From NCBI GenBank assembly GCA_019239915.1, contig JAFAZF010000028.1:1-64000 (forward strand): a stretch of 64,000 bases of DNA, written 5' to 3'. The DNA comes from Sphingomonadaceae bacterium. Its GTDB lineage: Bacteria > Pseudomonadota > Alphaproteobacteria > Sphingomonadales > Sphingomonadaceae. The notes under the pieces were generated by a model that worked only from the letters and a program-made list of their open reading frames with translations, did no database searches and was not told the origin of the DNA. The stretch's first letter is position 1. Each line of letters opens with the position of its first letter. The position numbers and the translations under genes were made by a program. Positions 53,355-62,572 of the stretch are shown here, in pieces.

Positions 53355-55289
53355 ATGATCGCCGAATTCGGGCTTGCCGCGCTGTGGCTTGCCGCGGCGC
53401 TGTCGGCGCTGCAGCTGGCGCTCGGCTGGATGGCGCTCAGGCCGGGCGGCGAGGCGCTAATGCCTTCGGTGCGGCCGATCGCGCTCGCGCAGGCGCTGCT
53501 CACCGCGCTGGCGTTCGGGGCGCTGATCCTCTGCTTCGCGCGCACCGATCTCTCGGTCGCGCTGGTCGTCGAGAACTCGGCCTCGGCCAAGCCGATGATG
53601 TACAAGATCGCCGGCACCTGGGGGAACCACGAAGGCTCGATGCTGCTCTGGGTGACGATCCTCGGGCTGGCGGGCGGCGCGGTCGCGATCCTCGAGCGGC
53701 GGCTGCCGGAGCGGACGCTGATCGCCACGCTTGCCGCGCAGGCGGCGATCGCGCTCGGCTTCTTCGCCTTCCTGCTGTTCGCGTCCAACCCGTTCGCGCG
53801 CCTTGCGCTGCCGCCGCTCGACGGCAACGGCTTGAACCCGCTGCTGCAGGACCCAGGTTTGGCGTTCCATCCGCCGACGCTCTACATCGGCTATGTCGGG
53901 CTGTCGGTGGCCTTCTCGTTCGCGGTCGGGGCGCTGGTGACGCGCGACGTCGGCCCCGCCTTCGCACGCGCGATGCGGCCCTGGGTGCTCGGCGCCTGGA
54001 TCTTCCTGACGCTCGGCATCACCGCCGGCAGCTACTGGGCCTATTACGAGCTCGGCTGGGGCGGCTGGTGGTTCTGGGACCCGGTCGAGAACGCCAGCCT
54101 GATGCCGTGGTTGGCCGCGACCGCACTGCTCCACTCGGTGACGGTGCTGGCGACGCGCGACGGCCTGCGCGCCTGGACGGTGATGCTGGCGGTGGTCGCC
54201 TTCTCGATGTCGATGATCGGCACCTTCCTGGTCCGCTCCGGCATCCTCACCTCGGTGCACGCCTTCGCGATCGATCCGAAGCGCGGCACCTTCATCCTCG
54301 GGCTGCTCGTCGTCTATATCGGCGGCGCGCTCGCCCTGTTCGCGCTACGCGTGTCGACCGTGAAGGAAGGTTCGCAGTTCGATCCGGTCAGCCGCGAAGG
54401 CGCGCTCGTCGCCAACAACCTGCTGCTTTCCGCCGTGCTCGGCATCGTCTTCACCGGCACGCTGTATCCGCTGTTCGTCGAGGCGACCACCGGCGAGAAG
54501 CTCTCTGTCGGCCATCCCTATTTCGACAAGACCGCCGGGCCGCTCGCGCTCCTTCTCGTGGCGATCATGGTGGCAGGGCCGCTGATGCGTTGGCGGCGCG
54601 ACGAGATCGCCGCGGTCGTGCAGCGGATCGCGCTGCCGGTGCTGGTCACGGCGATCGCGCTGCTCGCGCTGATCCTGTTCGTTCCGGGCATCCGCGTGCT
54701 GCCGCTCCTCGGGCTGATGCTCGCGATCGGGGTTGGGGCGGGGAGCGTCGCGCCGCTGTGGAAGCGCAATCTGCGGCGCACGCCGCTCTTCACCTATGGG
54801 ATGGTGATCAGCCATCTCGGCATCGCCGTCGCGCTCGCCGGCATGGCCTGCGAGAGCGCCTTCACCAAGGAGACGCTGGTCGCCGCCGCGCCGGGCGCGG
54901 TCGAGATCGTCGGGCCATATCAGGTGAAGTTTGCCGCGATCGATCCGATTGCCGGGCCGAATTGGACCGCGATCGAGGCGACGCTTGTCGCAACACGGCC
55001 CGGCCGCGCCGCGATCACGCTGCACCCGCAGGCGCGGATGTTCGCGCAGCCGCCGACCGAAACCAGCGAGACCGCGATCGCGACGCTGTGGGACGGCCAG
55101 CTCTACACCGTGCTCGGCAAGGACGACGAGAGCGGGCGCTGGCAGCTCCGGCTGTGGTGGAAGCCGTTCGTGACGCTGATCTGGGCGGGCGGCGCGCTCG
55201 TCGCGATCGGCGGCGCGCTGGCGCTGCTCGGGCGGCTGCGGCGCGAGCTCTTCCCGCGCGGCCGGCCGACGGGCTTCCTCGCGACGTGA
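53355..55289 (+). CDS. ccmF: Cytochrome c haem ligase subunit CcmF
   Basis: CcmF, with CcmH (and CcmI), ligates haem to apocytochrome c. The 644-residue protein has about 14 membrane helices, the haem-handling WGGWWFWDPVENASLMPW, and histidines in GNHEGSML and LLHSVTVLATR. A large periplasmic part precedes the last helix. ATG 53355 is used; the long frame from 53261 starts in a repeat. The stop overlaps the ccmG start. Confidence 0.96.
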   Translation: MIAEFGLAALWLAAALSALQLALGWMALRPGGEALMPSVRPIALAQALLTALAFGALILCFARTDLSVALVVENSASAKPMMYKIAGTWGNHEGSMLLWVTILGLAGGAVAILERRLPERTLIATLAAQAAIALGFFAFLLFASNPFARLALPPLDGNGLNPLLQDPGLAFHPPTLYIGYVGLSVAFSFAVGALVTRDVGPAFARAMRPWVLGAWIFLTLGITAGSYWAYYELGWGGWWFWDPVENASLMPWLAATALLHSVTVLATRDGLRAWTVMLAVVAFSMSMIGTFLVRSGILTSVHAFAIDPKRGTFILGLLVVYIGGALALFALRVSTVKEGSQFDPVSREGALVANNLLLSAVLGIVFTGTLYPLFVEATTGEKLSVGHPYFDKTAGPLALLLVAIMVAGPLMRWRRDEIAAVVQRIALPVLVTAIALLALILFVPGIRVLPLLGLMLAIGVGAGSVAPLWKRNLRRTPLFTYGMVISHLGIAVALAGMACESAFTKETLVAAAPGAVEIVGPYQVKFAAIDPIAGPNWTAIEATLVATRPGRAAITLHPQARMFAQPPTETSETAIATLWDGQLYTVLGKDDESGRWQLRLWWKPFVTLIWAGGALVAIGGALALLGRLRRELFPRGRPTGFLAT

Positions 55290-55819
55290 AGACCGTGCGT
55301 ATCATTCTATGGCTGCCACTGATCGCGTTCGTGGTCTTCGTCGGCTTCGTCGCCGCCGGACTGATCAAGCCCGACGATATGACGCATCCGTCGAAGCTGG
55401 TCGGACAGCCACTGCCCGAGTTCAGCCTGCCCGCTTCGCAGCAAGGCAAGCCCGGCCTCGCCACCGCCGACCTGCGCGACGGCAAACCGCATCTCGTCAA
55501 TATCTTCGCGAGCTGGTGCGTGCCCTGCGCGGCGGAGGCGCCGCAGCTCGACCAACTGGCGCAGGCGGGCGTCGATGTCGTCGGCATCGCGGTGCGCGAC
55601 CGGCCCGACGACACCGCCGACTTCCTCCAGCGCTATGGCGATCCCTATAAGCGCTTGGGCGCCGACGATCGCAGCCAGGTCCAGCTCGCGCTCGGCTCGT
55701 CGGGCGTGCCCGAGAGCTTCATCGTCGACGGCAAGGGGATCATCCGCCAGCAGCATATCGGCGACATCCGGCCCGAAGAGCTGCCGGCGATCCTCAGCAC
55801 GGTGCAGGAGGCGAAGTGA
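55286..55819 (+). CDS. ccmG: Thiol:disulfide interchange protein CcmG/DsbE
   Basis: CcmG reduces the haem-binding cysteines of apocytochrome c. The 177-residue protein has an N-terminal anchor (WLPLIAFVVFVGFVAAGLI) and a thioredoxin fold with the active site FASWCVPCAAEAP, GVDVVGIAVRD and the cis-Pro in GVPESFIVDGKG. GTG 55286 overlaps the ccmF stop. Confidence 0.95.
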   Translation: MKTVRIILWLPLIAFVVFVGFVAAGLIKPDDMTHPSKLVGQPLPEFSLPASQQGKPGLATADLRDGKPHLVNIFASWCVPCAAEAPQLDQLAQAGVDVVGIAVRDRPDDTADFLQRYGDPYKRLGADDRSQVQLALGSSGVPESFIVDGKGIIRQQHIGDIRPEELPAILSTVQEAK

Positions 55820-56358
55820 GCAGGTGCTCCTCTCAAGCCGTCATCCCGGCGCAGGGCGGGGTCCGGGGACTCGCTCGCGGCAGGCGCTGGGAGCATTCGA
55901 GAGCGCGGGCCTGGATCCCGGCTTTCGCCGGGATAACGATGATCCTGTGCGCGACCCCGCTCCACGCCGATTCGGACATGCCGGCGGCGCCGCTCAGCTA
56001 CACGCAGCTGCCCGATCCCAAGCAGGAGGCCGAGGCGAAGGCGCTGATGGGGACGCTGCGCTGCCTCGTGTGCCAGGGCCAGTCGATCGCCGACTCCGAT
56101 GCCGAACTCGCCGGCGACATGCGTGCGATGGTGCGCGAGCGCATCCAGCAGGGCGAGAAGCCGGAGGCGATCCGCGCCTGGCTGATCCGGCGTTACGGCA
56201 ATTGGGTGAGCTACGAGCCCCCGTTCGAGCCAGCGACATGGCTGCTCTGGGCGATGCCGCTGCTGCTGATCCTCGCCGGCATCTTCCTCGCGCGCAACCG
56301 CTTCCGCCGGCACGGAGGGACAATGGAGCGCCGGGCAGGGGAGCCGCGGGAAAGCTGA
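55816..56358 (+). CDS. ccmH: CcmH, apocytochrome thiol reductase, with N-terminal insertion
   Basis: CcmH holds apocytochrome c for haem ligation. The core (from about residue 43) is normal: signal peptide ILCATPLHADS, then LRCLVCQGQSIADSDAELAGDMRAMV (Cys pair of the LRCxxCQ motif), IRAWLIRRYGNWVSYEPPF and a membrane helix (LLWAMPLLLILAGIFLA). Residues about 4-42 (SSQAVIPAQGGVRG ... ARAWIPAFAGITM) are the in-frame reading of a family 3 palindrome, lying before the signal peptide. GTG 55816 overlaps the ccmG stop. An internal ATG at 55939 follows the palindrome and would give a clean signal peptide. Confidence 0.9.
   Translation: MSRCSSQAVIPAQGGVRGLARGRRWEHSRARAWIPAFAGITMILCATPLHADSDMPAAPLSYTQLPDPKQEAEAKALMGTLRCLVCQGQSIADSDAELAGDMRAMVRERIQQGEKPEAIRAWLIRRYGNWVSYEPPFEPATWLLWAMPLLLILAGIFLARNRFRRHGGTMERRAGEPRES
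55835..55942. repeat. Palindromic repeat, family 3, inside the start of ccmH
   Basis: CGTCATCCCGGCGCAGGGCG with GGGTCCGG opens the element and CTGGATCCCGGCTTTCGCCG with GGATAACGATG closes it. It lies between the ccmH start codon and its signal peptide and has no stop in the ccmH frame. Confidence 0.85.
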
Positions 56359-57014
56359 TGGCGAGCTGGCTGATCCTGTTCCTTCTGGCCGCGCTCGTGC
56401 TGCTCGCCTTGTGGCGGATCGGCCGCGTCCGCGGGCCTGCGCTGCAGTTCAGCGCGGCGGCGCTGTTCCTCGGCATCGCCGGCTATGCCTGGCAGGGCAC
56501 GCCCGGCGAGCCCGGCGATCCGTCGCCGCCCAAGACCGACGCGATGCAGCCCGACAGCGATTTCGCCAAGGAGCGCAGCCAGTTCATGGGCCGCTTCGGC
56601 TCGAGCGCGCAGTGGCTCGATTTCGCCGACGCGCTGCACCGCGCCAACCGTGATCGTGCCGCCGTCACCGCGATGCAGACGGCGCTCGCGCAGAACCCGA
56701 AGGATCCCGATCTCTGGGTCGGCCTCGGCAACGCGCTCGTCATCCAGGGCGGCGGGCTGGTCTCGCCGGCGGCGCGGCTGGCGTTCGAGCGTGCGGCGCG
56801 GATCTCGCCCGATCATCCCGGGCCGCGCTTCTTCATGGGGCTCGCCTATGCCCAGTCCGGCCAGCCCGACAAGGCGCAGGCGCTGTGGCAGGAGCTCCTC
56901 GCCAAGTCGCCGCCCGACGCGCCCTGGCGCAAGGATCTCGAGCAGCGGCTCGCCGAGCTTCAGGGCCAGATGGGTGGCAGCGCCGCGACGACCCCGGGGC
57001 TGCCGCAGCCGTAG
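56358..57014 (+). CDS. ccmI: CcmI-like tetratricopeptide protein
   Basis: A 218-residue protein with one or two N-terminal helices (LILFLLAALVLLALW, FSAAALFLGIAGYAW) and TPR-like repeats: FADALHRANRDRAAVTAMQTAL, DLWVGLGNALVIQGGGLVSPAARLAFERAARI and GLAYAQSGQPDKAQALWQELL. CcmI hands apocytochrome c to CcmFH. Full-length CcmI often has a longer N-terminal membrane half; this is the short alphaproteobacterial form. ATG 56358 overlaps the ccmH stop. Confidence 0.88.
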   Translation: MASWLILFLLAALVLLALWRIGRVRGPALQFSAAALFLGIAGYAWQGTPGEPGDPSPPKTDAMQPDSDFAKERSQFMGRFGSSAQWLDFADALHRANRDRAAVTAMQTALAQNPKDPDLWVGLGNALVIQGGGLVSPAARLAFERAARISPDHPGPRFFMGLAYAQSGQPDKAQALWQELLAKSPPDAPWRKDLEQRLAELQGQMGGSAATTPGLPQP

Positions 57015-57019
57015 TGCGA

Positions 57020-57115
57020 AGCCTGTCCCCCTCCCTGGAAGAAAGGGGCTAGGGTGGGTTGCTATCGAGAGCGCGCCTCGCTCCGTCCCTCCTCGGTTCC
57101 ACCTTGCAGGACGGA
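57020..57115. repeat. Palindromic repeat, family 2
   Basis: CCTGTCCCCCTCCCTGGAAG with GGGCTAGGGTGGG opens, and CCGTCCCTCCTCGGTTCCACC with GACGGAGGAG closes a degenerate family 2 element just after ccmI. Confidence 0.65.
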
Positions 57116-57149
57116 GGAGAAACCGCCGGCCGTCCGGCTGTCATCTACC

Positions 57150-57180
57150 TTGACCGCTTGTTAACCATGCTCGGTTTATC
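57150..57180 (+). promoter_or_regulatory. Possible promoter of the 34-residue peptide gene
   Basis: TTGACC (57150-57155) resembles a -35 box, with GGTTTA about 17 bases downstream as a poor -10. TTAACCAT between them (57161-57168) matches a CtrA half site known in alphaproteobacteria. The match is weak and only the position upstream of the small gene supports it. Confidence 0.3.
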
Positions 57181-57210
57181 CTCGCCTCATAAGAAAATGA
57201 GGGGGCGAGG

Positions 57211-57315
57211 ATGCTCTTCGTGAATTCGGTCCTGATGGTGTTCATGATCCTGCTCGCCATCGACGAGACCAAGGATGCCTTCCGCGAGCATGCGGAGCGC
57301 ATGCGGGGTTATTGA
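57211..57315 (+). CDS. 34-residue membrane peptide
   Basis: ATG 57211 follows GGGGGCGAGG at good spacing and begins MLFVNSVLMVFMILLAIDE, ending EHAERMRGY with TGA at 57313-57315. The product has one hydrophobic segment (LFVNSVLMVFMILLAI) and a charged tail (DETKDAFREHAERMR). It lies between ccmI and ald with repeats on both sides. The coding character, RBS and amphipathic layout suggest a real small protein, but I recognise no family. Confidence 0.55.
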   Translation: MLFVNSVLMVFMILLAIDETKDAFREHAERMRGY

Positions 57316-57332
57316 GCCGGCGATCGGTATGC

Positions 57333-57412
57333 TACGTCGTCGTTGCGAGCGGCGTAGCCGCAATCCAATTACCGTACGTTGGACTGGATTGCTTCGCTTT
57401 GCTCGCAATGAC
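57333..57412. repeat. Inverted repeat, different family (CGTCGTTGCGAG type)
   Basis: CGTCGTTGCGAGCGGCGTAG and GCAATCCAATTACCGTACG open the element; GGACTGGATTGCTTCGC and TTGCTCGCAATGACGAAG close it. The palindrome is nested, with ATTGGATT-type arms. This repeat type is seen once in this window. Confidence 0.8.
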
Positions 57413-57435
57413 GAAGCATCGGCACGCGCGGCACC

Positions 57436-58530
57436 CTAATTCAACGGCACCCCAAGCGCTTCGGCGACCGCGGCATGACGGACTTTCCCGGCCGAGACGT
57501 TGAGTCCGTTGGCGAGATGGGGGTCTGCCTTCATCGCTGCTTCCGCGCCCAGGTTAGCGAGCTTGAGTGCGAAGGGCAGCGTCGCGTTGTTGAGCGCGAA
57601 GGCCGAGGTGCGCGCGACCGCGCCCGGCATGTTGGCGACGCAATAGTGGATCACGCCATCGACCTCGAACACCGGATCGGCATGTGTCGTCGCATGGCTG
57701 GTCTCGAAGCAGCCGCCCTGATCGATCGCGATGTCGACGAGCACCGAGCCGCGCTTCATCGTCCGCACCATCTCGCGCGTCACCAGCTTCGGCGCCGCCG
57801 CGCCCGGCACCAGCACCGCGCCGATCACCAGGCTGGCGCTGCGCACCGCCGCGGCGATCGCCGCCTTGGAGGCATAGGCGGTCTTGATCTGGCTCGAGAA
57901 GAACATGTCAAGCTCGGCGAGGCGATCGTTGTTGATGTCGTAGATCGTCACGTCGGCGCGCATGCCGACCGCCATCTGCGCGGCGTTGACGCCGGCGATG
58001 CCGCCGCCGAGGATCGCGACGCGCGCCGGCGCCACGCCCGGCACGCCGCCGAGCAGCACGCCGCGCCCGCCTTGCTCCTTCTCGAGATAGTGCGCGCCGA
58101 CCTGGATCGACATGCGCCCGGCGACTTCGCTCATCGGCTTGAGCAGGGGGAGGCCGCCCCTCGCGGCGGTGACCGTCTCGTAGGCGATGCACGTCGCGCC
58201 GGATTTCATCAGCCCCTCCGCCTGCGGCTTGTCGGCGGCGAGGGGGAGGTAGGTGAAGAGCAGGTGGCGAGCTTCGAGCAGCGCGATCTCCTGCGGCTGC
58301 GGCTCCTTGACCTTCACGATCATGTCGCTCTGCGCGAAGACCTCGGCAGCGCCGGCGACGATCCGCGCGCCGGCATCGAGATAATCCTGGTCCGAGAAGT
58401 CGATGCCATTGCCGGCGCGGGTCTCGACCACCACATCATGGCCGGCGGCGACCAGTTCCGCCACCGAGGGCGGCGTCAGTCCGACGCGATATTCATGGTT
58501 CTTGATCTCCTTTGGAACACCGATGCGCAC
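57436..58530 (-). CDS. ald: Alanine dehydrogenase
   Basis: Ald interconverts L-alanine with pyruvate and ammonia using NAD. The 364-residue protein starts [20 protein letters not shown], the Arg and Lys of the substrate pocket. It has [24 protein letters not shown], the NAD site [18 protein letters not shown] and [19 protein letters not shown], where His and Asp-type residues complete the site. It is divergent from kup; no Lrp-type regulator gene is adjacent. Confidence 0.96.
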   Translation of the reverse strand: MRIGVPKEIKNHEYRVGLTPPSVAELVAAGHDVVVETRAGNGIDFSDQDYLDAGARIVAGAAEVFAQSDMIVKVKEPQPQEIALLEARHLLFTYLPLAADKPQAEGLMKSGATCIAYETVTAARGGLPLLKPMSEVAGRMSIQVGAHYLEKEQGGRGVLLGGVPGVAPARVAILGGGIAGVNAAQMAVGMRADVTIYDINNDRLAELDMFFSSQIKTAYASKAAIAAAVRSASLVIGAVLVPGAAAPKLVTREMVRTMKRGSVLVDIAIDQGGCFETSHATTHADPVFEVDGVIHYCVANMPGAVARTSAFALNNATLPFALKLANLGAEAAMKADPHLANGLNVSAGKVRHAAVAEALGVPLN

Positions 58531-58765
58531 CGCGGGTCTCCTGCTGGTCGAGCGTCCATCATAGAGGCGAGTTCGGCAAAGCTGAACAGGATGCTACATC
58601 TGCATCATTCGAAGCGTCATGCCATCGGAACGCGTCCCGCTGCGCGACGTTGCAGCACGTTGCGGTGCGGAAACGCCCATGCTAGGCGCCACGCCGCATT
58701 CGCCCGGGGGCTTCGTGGGCGATGAGGATAGGTACGGCAATGCAGGCCGCTGACGGGTTGCCCAG
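58531..58765. other. Intergenic region between ald and kup
   Basis: Between divergent starts. I see no repeat of the main families. At 58740-58769 a 9-codon open frame (ATG to TGA) overlaps the kup GTG start as GTGA, which could couple translation or mark a frameshifted true start. The promoters of both genes should lie here. Confidence 0.45.
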
Positions 58766-60712
58766 GTGATTGCTGCCGCCGATGCGGTTCCCGAGGGATT
58801 GCCGCCCGCTCCCGGAGTCGAGACGCTCGCGCCGCAGCATGTGCTCCACGGCCATGGCGGCCAATCCACCGGCACGCTCGCGGTCGGTGCGATCGGCGTC
58901 GTGTTCGGCGATATCGGTACCAGCCCGATCTACTCGCTCAAGGAAGTGTTCGTCGGCCATCATCCGCTGACGGTGGACAAGCTCCATTTGTTCGGCGTGC
59001 TCAGCCTCGTCTTCTGGACGCTGACGCTGATCGTCACGATCAAATATGTCACGCTGATCATGCGGGCCGACAACAAGGGCGAGGGCGGCAGCCTCGCGCT
59101 GCTGGCGCTCGTCACGCGCATGCGCGGCAACAAGCGCTGGACCTCGTCCCTGGTCATGCTCGGGGTGCTTGCGACGGCGCTGTTCTTCGGCGATTGCATC
59201 ATCACGCCGGCGATCTCGGTGCTGTCGGCGGTCGAGGGTCTCAGCTCGGTCGAGATCGGGCTGACGCCGTTGGTGCTGCCGATCGCGATCGTCATCCTCG
59301 TCGGCCTGTTCCTGATCCAGGCGCGCGGCACCGCGACGGTCGGCAAGCTGTTCGGGCCGATCATGCTGGTCTATTTCGCGGCGCTGGCCGCGCTCGGCGC
59401 CTATCACATCTTCGACGATCCGGTGATCCTGTGGGCGCTGAACCCGCTCTGGGCGGTGCGCTTCTTCGCCGCCGACGTGCCGCTCGCCTTCCTGGCGCTC
59501 GGCTCGGTCGTGCTCGCGGTGACGGGCGCCGAGGCGCTCTATGCGGACATGGGCCATTTCGGGCGCCGGCCGATCACGATCGCGTGGCTGTGGATCGTGT
59601 TCCCCGCGCTGATGCTCAACTATCTCGGCCAATCCGCCTTCCTGCTCGCGAATCCGCACGCCGCGCAGAGCCCGTTCTTCCTGATGGCGCCGACGCCGGT
59701 GCGGCTGCCGCTCGTCATCCTCTCGATGCTGGCGACGGTGATCGCGAGCCAGGCGGTGATCACCGGCGCCTATTCGGTCGTCCAGCAGGCGGTGCAGCTC
59801 GGGCTCATGCCGCGATTGCGGATCGACCACACGAGCGCGTCCGCCGCGGGACAGATCTACGTGCCGTCGATGAACTGGGCGCTGATGGTGCTCGTCATCA
59901 TGCTGGTGCTCGGCTTCAAGAACTCGACCAACCTGGCCGCCGCCTACGGCATCGCGGTGACGGGCACGATGTTCATCACCACCTGCATGCTCGCGGTGCT
60001 GACGCGCGCGGTGTGGAAGTGGCCGGTCTGGGCGTCGGCGGCGATCACGCTGCTGTTCGTGGTCGTCGATGGCGCCTATTTCGCATCGAACCTCACCAAG
60101 ATACCGGACGGTGGCTGGTTCCCGCTGCTGATCGGCTCGCTCGCCTTCATCCTGTTGACGACCTGGGCGCGAGGACGCCAGCTCATGATCGCGCGGCTGA
60201 GCGAGGCGGCGATTCCCGTGAAGGTGTTCGTCAAGTCCGCCATCGGCTCCGCGACCCGGGTGCCGGGCACCGCCGTGTTCATGACCACCTCGCGGGACGG
60301 CGTGCCGCACGCGCTGCTCCACAACCTCAAGCACAACAAGGTGCTGCACGAGCGCGTGATCCTGCTCACCGTGTCGATCGAGGACGTGCCCTTCGTCGTC
60401 GCGAACAAGCGGATCGAGTTCGAGGAGATGGGGCAGGGCTTCTTCCGCGTCGTCGTCCACTATGGCTTCATGCAGGAGCCCGATGTGCCGGCGGCGCTCG
60501 CCGCGGTGACGCAGTGCGGGCCCCAGTTCAAGATGATGGATACGAGCTTCTTCCTCGCCCGCCAGACGCTGCTCGCGTCGTCACGGCCGGGGATGGCGAT
60601 CTGGCGCGAGAAGCTCTTCTCGTGGATGCTGCGCAACGCGGAAAGCGCGATGGAATTCTTCAAGCTGCCGACCAACCGGGTCGTCGAGCTCGGCAGCCAG
60701 GTCGAGATCTAG
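58766..60712 (+). CDS. kup: Potassium uptake protein Kup
   Basis: Kup is a proton-coupled potassium transporter. The 648-residue protein has the family start [26 protein letters not shown] and about 12 helices, including [36 protein letters not shown] and [19 protein letters not shown] cytoplasmic C-terminal domain follows. The start is GTG 58766, but a short frame just before it suggests translation could begin earlier. It is divergent from ald. Confidence 0.94.
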   Translation: MIAAADAVPEGLPPAPGVETLAPQHVLHGHGGQSTGTLAVGAIGVVFGDIGTSPIYSLKEVFVGHHPLTVDKLHLFGVLSLVFWTLTLIVTIKYVTLIMRADNKGEGGSLALLALVTRMRGNKRWTSSLVMLGVLATALFFGDCIITPAISVLSAVEGLSSVEIGLTPLVLPIAIVILVGLFLIQARGTATVGKLFGPIMLVYFAALAALGAYHIFDDPVILWALNPLWAVRFFAADVPLAFLALGSVVLAVTGAEALYADMGHFGRRPITIAWLWIVFPALMLNYLGQSAFLLANPHAAQSPFFLMAPTPVRLPLVILSMLATVIASQAVITGAYSVVQQAVQLGLMPRLRIDHTSASAAGQIYVPSMNWALMVLVIMLVLGFKNSTNLAAAYGIAVTGTMFITTCMLAVLTRAVWKWPVWASAAITLLFVVVDGAYFASNLTKIPDGGWFPLLIGSLAFILLTTWARGRQLMIARLSEAAIPVKVFVKSAIGSATRVPGTAVFMTTSRDGVPHALLHNLKHNKVLHERVILLTVSIEDVPFVVANKRIEFEEMGQGFFRVVVHYGFMQEPDVPAALAAVTQCGPQFKMMDTSFFLARQTLLASSRPGMAIWREKLFSWMLRNAESAMEFFKLPTNRVVELGSQVEI

Positions 60713-60791
60713 CCAAGCCGATCCTCTCCCCCTCAAGGCGGGGAGAAATCGACGATCTGCCACGTTACTCCTCCGCAACAGGGGAGGACGC

Positions 60792-61370
60792 ATGGAATCG
60801 ATAGCGGCGTGGGTCGCGCCCGCGGCGACGATCGTCGCGGCGATGATGGTGGCGGCCAACCTCGGCACGCGCGTCACCGGCTGGGGCTTCGTCGTCTACA
60901 CGGTCGGCGCGATCGCATGGTGCGCGCAGGGCGTCGCCACCCATCAGTATAACCTGCTCTGGGCGAACGGCTTCCTGCTCGTCGTCGACGTGATCGGCGT
61001 CTACCGCTGGCTGTTCCAGCGCGCCGCGCTCGACGAGGGCGCCGAGGCGGCGGTCGTGCAAAGCGAACGCGAGGAGACCGATCCACTGTTCCCGCTGAGC
61101 CATCTCGTCGAGGCGCCGCTGTGCGGGCCGGACGGCAGCAAGGTTGCGCATATCCTCGATGCGATGGCGGAATGCGGCAGCGGCCGTATCAGCTACCTCA
61201 TGCTGCGCGAGGGCGGTGCCGGCGGCATCGGCGAGCGCTTCCACGCACTGCCCTGGGCCGACGTGACGCCTTGCGACAAGCGCTTCACCACCGCGCTCGA
61301 CGGCGCTGCGATCCGGGCGCTGCCGCAGGTCGATCCGCGCGACTGGCCGGCGGCCGCGCCGGCGCCATGA
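60792..61370 (+). CDS. Membrane protein with C-terminal PRC-barrel-like domain
   Basis: A 192-residue protein. Residues 1-75 hold three hydrophobic segments (AAWVAPAATIVAAMMVAANL, GWGFVVYTVGAIAWCAQGV, LLWANGFLLVVDVIGVYRWL). Residues about 100-180 (LSHLVEAPLCGPDGSKVAHILDAM, GRISYLMLREGGAGG, FHALPWADVTPCDKRFTT) resemble a PRC-barrel, a small fold used in photosynthetic and RNA-related proteins. The function is unknown. The stop overlaps the next start (ATGA), so the two are co-expressed. Confidence 0.7.
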   Translation: MESIAAWVAPAATIVAAMMVAANLGTRVTGWGFVVYTVGAIAWCAQGVATHQYNLLWANGFLLVVDVIGVYRWLFQRAALDEGAEAAVVQSEREETDPLFPLSHLVEAPLCGPDGSKVAHILDAMAECGSGRISYLMLREGGAGGIGERFHALPWADVTPCDKRFTTALDGAAIRALPQVDPRDWPAAAPAP

Positions 61371-61918
61371 CGCCGACGCCGGTCGCGCCCGCGCCGATCA
61401 TCGTCGCGGCGACGTTCGGCGCCGAGGACTTCGCGATGCTCGATGCGCTGCGCCGCGCCCATTTTCCGCCGGAGCGCAACCGCCTGCCCGCGCACCTCAC
61501 GCTCTTCCACCATCTGCCGCCGAGCGTCGCGCCCGAGCTCGACCGGCGCCTGGCGCAGCTCGCAACCGAGCCGCCGCCGCCGGCGCGGCTCGAGCGGGTG
61601 ATGTTGCTGGGTGGAGGCGTCGCGCTCGCGATCGGCTCGCCGGCGCTGGAGGCGATGCGCGCCGAACTGGCAGAAGCGTTCAAAGGCCTGCTGGTGCCGC
61701 AGGACGCCGCGCGGTGGCGACCCCATGTCACCGTCCAGAACAAGGTCGGGCTCAAGGCAGCGGAGGCGCTCCACGACGAACTCGTGGCCACGTTCGCGCC
61801 GCGCCCGGTGGCGATCGCGGGGCTCGCCAGCCACTTGTACCGCGGCGGCGACTGGGAGCCGATCGCCGCGCACGCCTTTCGCGGCGTCAGTCGATCTGGC
61901 CGACACCCTCGCAGCTGA
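61367..61918 (+). CDS. 2'-5' RNA ligase-family (2H) protein
   Basis: A 183-residue two-histidine phosphoesterase-superfamily protein. The two catalytic motifs are His43-Leu-Thr (PAHLTLFHH) and His120-Val-Thr (RPHVTVQNK), at the expected spacing. Members ligate or hydrolyse 2'-5' linkages in RNA or act on cyclic phosphates; the substrate here is unknown. ATG 61367 overlaps the preceding stop. The last 32 bases overlap the convergent DUF3775 gene. Confidence 0.82.
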   Translation: MTPTPVAPAPIIVAATFGAEDFAMLDALRRAHFPPERNRLPAHLTLFHHLPPSVAPELDRRLAQLATEPPPPARLERVMLLGGGVALAIGSPALEAMRAELAEAFKGLLVPQDAARWRPHVTVQNKVGLKAAEALHDELVATFAPRPVAIAGLASHLYRGGDWEPIAAHAFRGVSRSGRHPRS

Positions 61919-62294
61919 GATCGAAGGCGGCGAGCCCGGAATCGAGGTAGCCGGCGAGCATCGGCATATCCATCAGCTGCTCGACCGGGTCGTCGCCGCC
62001 ACCGTCAGACGCTTCCGTGATCGCGTCGTCCCACTCGGAGGGATCGTAGGTGCCGCGGCCGACCCAGGCGAGCGCCAGCACCTCGGCGATCTGATCCTCG
62101 GCGAGATCGTCGAGCAGCGTGCGCACTTCTTCCTCGACCGACTCGTTGGTCTCGTCCTCGAGCACGTCGTACATGTCGTCCGAATCGTCGGGCGGATCAT
62201 CGTTGTCGGGATCGATCGCGGGCACCTGCGCCTCGAGCTCGCGCGCGCGCACGATCAATCGGCAGATCGTTTCGAGCGGCGTATTCAGATCCAT
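61887..62294 (-). CDS. DUF3775 protein
   Basis: A 135-residue strongly acidic protein: TICRLIVRARELEAQVPAID, then a DDDPPDDSDDMYDVLEDE stretch and LLDDLAEDQIAEVLALAWVGRGTYDPSEWDDAI, typical of DUF3775. Function is unknown. It overlaps the end of the 2H gene on the other strand by 32 bases. Start ATG 62294; the frame is open to 62348. Confidence 0.8.
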   Translation of the reverse strand: MDLNTPLETICRLIVRARELEAQVPAIDPDNDDPPDDSDDMYDVLEDETNESVEEEVRTLLDDLAEDQIAEVLALAWVGRGTYDPSEWDDAITEASDGGGDDPVEQLMDMPMLAGYLDSGLAAFDLSCEGVGQID

Positions 62295-62443
62295 GGGGGT
62301 CCTCGTGATCCTTCGCGATATGGCCTCGAAACGACAGGACGCGCGCACGGTTCCGGACGAGGGGCGCAGAGGCGGGGGAGGGCGTTGACCGCGCCTGCGG
62401 CTTGCGTCATAGCGCCGCCCTTGCCGCGCGGCGGCCCCGATGG

Positions 62444-62520
62444 GGCGGAGTAGCTCAGCTGGTTAGAGCAGCGGAATCATAATCCGCGTGTCGGGGGTTC
62501 AAGTCCCTCCTCCGCTACCA
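62444..62520 (+). tRNA. tRNA-Met(CAT), elongator
   Basis: GGCGGAGTAGCTCAGCTGG begins the cloverleaf. The anticodon loop is ATCATAA (anticodon CAT), the T loop is GTTCAAGTC and the acceptor closes GGCGGAG with CTCCGCT. Discriminator A and encoded CCA end at 62520. The fully paired 5' end argues against the initiator; tRNA-Ile2 with a modified CAT remains possible. Confidence 0.93.
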
Positions 62521-62572
62521 TCCCGTACGATCCCTGATGGCGCTCGCGGCGAAACCCGAGCCCGAAGCGACA

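Noticed and set aside
53261..55819. An 852-codon frame that seems to fuse an Arg/Ala-rich protein with CcmG
   Set aside because: Before 55286 it is the out-of-frame shadow of ccmF; only the last 177 codons (CcmG) are real.
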